DNA of 64,000 nucleotides, taken from contig NC_079880.1 in assembly GCF_029227915.1 (NCBI RefSeq), forward strand, positions 28,825,501 to 28,889,500, in the 5' to 3' direction. The DNA is from Hydractinia symbiolongicarpus (lineage: Eukaryota; Cnidaria; Hydrozoa; Anthoathecata; Hydractiniidae). The notes beneath the pieces were generated by a model. It ran no database searches. It was not told where the DNA came from and saw only the letters and a list, made by a program, of their open reading frames with translations. A program made the position numbers and the translations under genes. This document shows positions 62,995 to 64,000 of the stretch, in pieces. Every line of letters starts with the position of its first letter. Position 1 is the stretch's first letter.

Positions 62995-63398
62995 CGGGCC
63001 AAGCCCGGGATTTACGTGCAATCGCGGGTTTTCGTTTGCCGGCAATTAAACCTCTTTCATTAAGCGTCTCATTAAAAATGAAAACATTTTTGAAAACTAC
63101 AAGTCTCATGCGTTTTAGTGGTGAAAAGATAATTTAAAAAATCGTTCTTGAAATGAGTTTACTCACAGGGTACTTTCTTTGTATACATTCGACTATACGG
63201 GCCAAGCCCGGGATTTACGTGCAATCGCGGGTTTTCGTTTGCCGGCAATTAAACCTCTTTCATTAAGCGTCTCATTAAAAATGAAAACATTTTTGAAAAC
63301 TACAAGTCTCATGCGTTTTAGTGGTGAAAAGATAATTTAAAAAATCGTTCTTGAAATGAGTTTACTCACAGGGTACTTTCTTTGTAAACATTCGACAA
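62995..63398 (+). repeat. Single-monomer tandem duplication (2 x 202 bp)
   Basis: Two adjacent monomers share TTTACGTGCAATCG, GGCAATTAAACCTC, GTCTCATTAAAAATG, GTGGTGAAAAGATAA and CGTTCTTGAAATG. They part only at the end, where the first has GTATACATTCGACTATACGGGCC and the second GTAAACATTCGACAATACGGG. Nearby copies (for example near 61795-61990) have this monomer once. Confidence 0.8.
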
Positions 63399-64000
63399 TA
63401 CGGGACATGCCCGGGATTTAGGGAAATCGTGGTATTTCGTTTGCCGGCGATTAAACCTCTTTCATTAGGCGTCTCATTAAAAATGAAAACATTTTCGGAA
63501 ACTACAAGTCTCATTCGTTCTATTGGTGCAGAGATAGTTTAAAAAATCGTTCGGGAAATCAGTTTACTCCCTGGGTACTTTATTTATATACATTCAACTA
63601 TACGGGCCAATCCCGGTATTTACGGGAATATGCGGGTTTTCGTTTGCCGGCGATTAAACTTCTTTTATTCAGCGTCTCATCAAAAATGAAAACATTTTTG
63701 AAAACTACAAGTCTCACGCGTTTTAGTGGTGAAAAATAATTTAAAAAATCGTTCTGGAAATGAGTTTACTCACAGGGTACTTTCTTTGTATACATTCGAC
63801 TATACATGCCAAGCCCGGGATTTACGGAAAATCGAGGGTTTTCGTTTGCCGGCGATTAAACCTCTTTCATTAAGCGTCTTATCAAAAATGAAAACATTTG
63901 GAAAACTACAAGTCTCATGCGTTTTAGTGGTGAAAAAAAAATTTAAAAAATCGTTCGGGAAATGAGTTTACTCACAGGGTACTTTCTTTGTATACATTCG

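Larger units (their letters stand above)
1..64000 (+). repeat. Satellite DNA array, ~203 bp monomer, uninterrupted
   Basis: The whole window is a head-to-tail tandem array. Taking ATTAAAC as the monomer start, successive starts near the left end fall at 1, 204, 407, 609 and 812, giving periods of 203, 203, 202 and 203. The same landmarks (CGTCTCAT, AACATTT, TTTAGTGG, CGGGAAATGAG, GGGTACTTTCTTT, TACGGG, TTTTCGTTTGCC) recur in the same order and strand to the last base. I saw no inverted monomer, no foreign insertion and no array edge, so the array continues beyond both ends. Monomers differ mostly by substitutions and by 1-3 bp indels. Known for such arrays: they usually form constitutive heterochromatin and evolve by unequal exchange. 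The family is not one I recognise, and a centromeric role is possible but not shown. Confidence 0.97.
57567..64000 (+). repeat. Array domain 10: mosaic of 1-, 3-, 4-, 7- and 12-monomer repeats
   Basis: The marker ATTCGACAATACGGGACATG lies at 58732, 59543, 61975 and 63393 (counted from CGACAATAC), giving spacings of 811, 2,432 and 1,418 bp (4, 12 and 7 monomers). Other shared variants are GATAGTTTAAAAAATCG, TTTATTTATATACATTC, CCAATCCCGG and CATTTGGAAAAC. The array continues past 64000. The last 40 bases read ACTCACAGGG where the related copies near 60120 and 62550 read ACACCCTGGG, so another variant switch lies at the window edge. No gene is seen. Confidence 0.82.

Noticed and set aside
1-64000. 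CRISPR array
   Set aside because: The repeats are regularly spaced, but there are no spacers: the whole 203 bp period is repetitive, the length is far above CRISPR repeats, and there are no cas genes.
1-64000. Transposon or retroelement, tRNA, rRNA or other RNA gene
   Set aside because: No stretch departs from the monomer landmarks for more than a few bases. No terminal repeats, target-site duplications, polymerase or integrase motifs, or cloverleaf sequences were seen. An IS element or gene cannot hide in the gaps, because there are none.
1-64000. Bacterial or phage origin of the window
   Set aside because: There is no coding sequence in 64 kb, and tandem 203 bp repeats with higher-order structure on this scale are a eukaryotic heterochromatin pattern.
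1-64000. Exact Fibonacci-type design (3, 5, 8, 13 monomers) as a biological rule
   Set aside because: The same array also uses 4, 6, 7, 9, 10, 11 and 12 monomer steps, and 8 and 13 follow from adding 3- and 5-monomer modules. I report the spacing but not a special rule.

Overview
This 64 kb window is one uninterrupted, head-to-tail satellite DNA array. Every part that I read is a version of the same monomer, about 203 bp long (201-203 bp), so the window holds roughly 315 monomers, all in the same orientation. I found no unique sequence, transposon, inversion, RNA gene or believable protein-coding gene. Long arrays of this kind with higher-order repeats are typical of eukaryotic (peri)centromeric, subtelomeric, sex-chromosome or B-chromosome heterochromatin. 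I do not recognise the monomer family and cannot name the species. CpG is not depleted (13 CpG in a 203 bp hand consensus, about 7.9 expected from its base composition), which hints at a lineage or locus without heavy long-term CpG methylation, but this is only an inference.

The hand consensus (A61 T62 C39 G41, 39% GC) has two halves. Positions 29-98 are AT-rich (about 24% GC) and carry a 20 bp dyad, CAAAAATG-AAAA-CATTTTTG. Positions 154-203 are GC-rich (about 64% GC) and carry four GGG runs with loops of 8, 6 and 7 nt (a G-quadruplex-type motif), a short GC hairpin, and SmaI-type (CCCGGG) and GCCGGC palindromes. Next to the G-runs lies TTCG-ACT-A-TA-CGGG, which has all the core bases of the CENP-B box but one base too few in the spacer. 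The same positions recur every 203 bp.

Layout: 1-6.75 kb is a mosaic of 3-, 5-, 8-, 10- and 13-monomer repeats. 6.75-17.3 kb is a family marked by AGTCACATGCG and GAATAGATA, with a near-perfect 13-monomer tandem duplication (2,637 bp) and 5-monomer repeats (1,015 bp). 17.3-24.5 kb has 202 bp monomers with an A8 tract and 3-monomer duplications. 24.5-30.7 kb is a derived family (GTGGTATTTCG and CATTCGTTCTATTGG markers) with a near-perfect 10-monomer duplication (2,024 bp). At about 30.7 kb the array switches abruptly back to the earlier families, and 30.7-40.6 kb repeats the order of variants seen at about 16-25 kb. 40.2-44.2 kb is derived family again. 44.25-49.27 kb is a young higher-order repeat of 9, 8 and 8 monomers. 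49.3-52.1 kb has a 6-monomer-period duplication. 52.1-57.57 kb has three copies of an 11-monomer unit, the middle one cut to 5 monomers. 57.57-64 kb is a mosaic of 1-, 3-, 4-, 7- and 12-monomer repeats.

Nothing here works together as genes. The biology on show is concerted evolution: unequal exchange in whole-monomer steps, visible as duplications, deletions and hybrid monomers, acting on a unit that keeps non-B-DNA-prone elements in phase. All comparisons were made by eye, so identities are approximate and boundaries are good to a few tens of bases unless stated.
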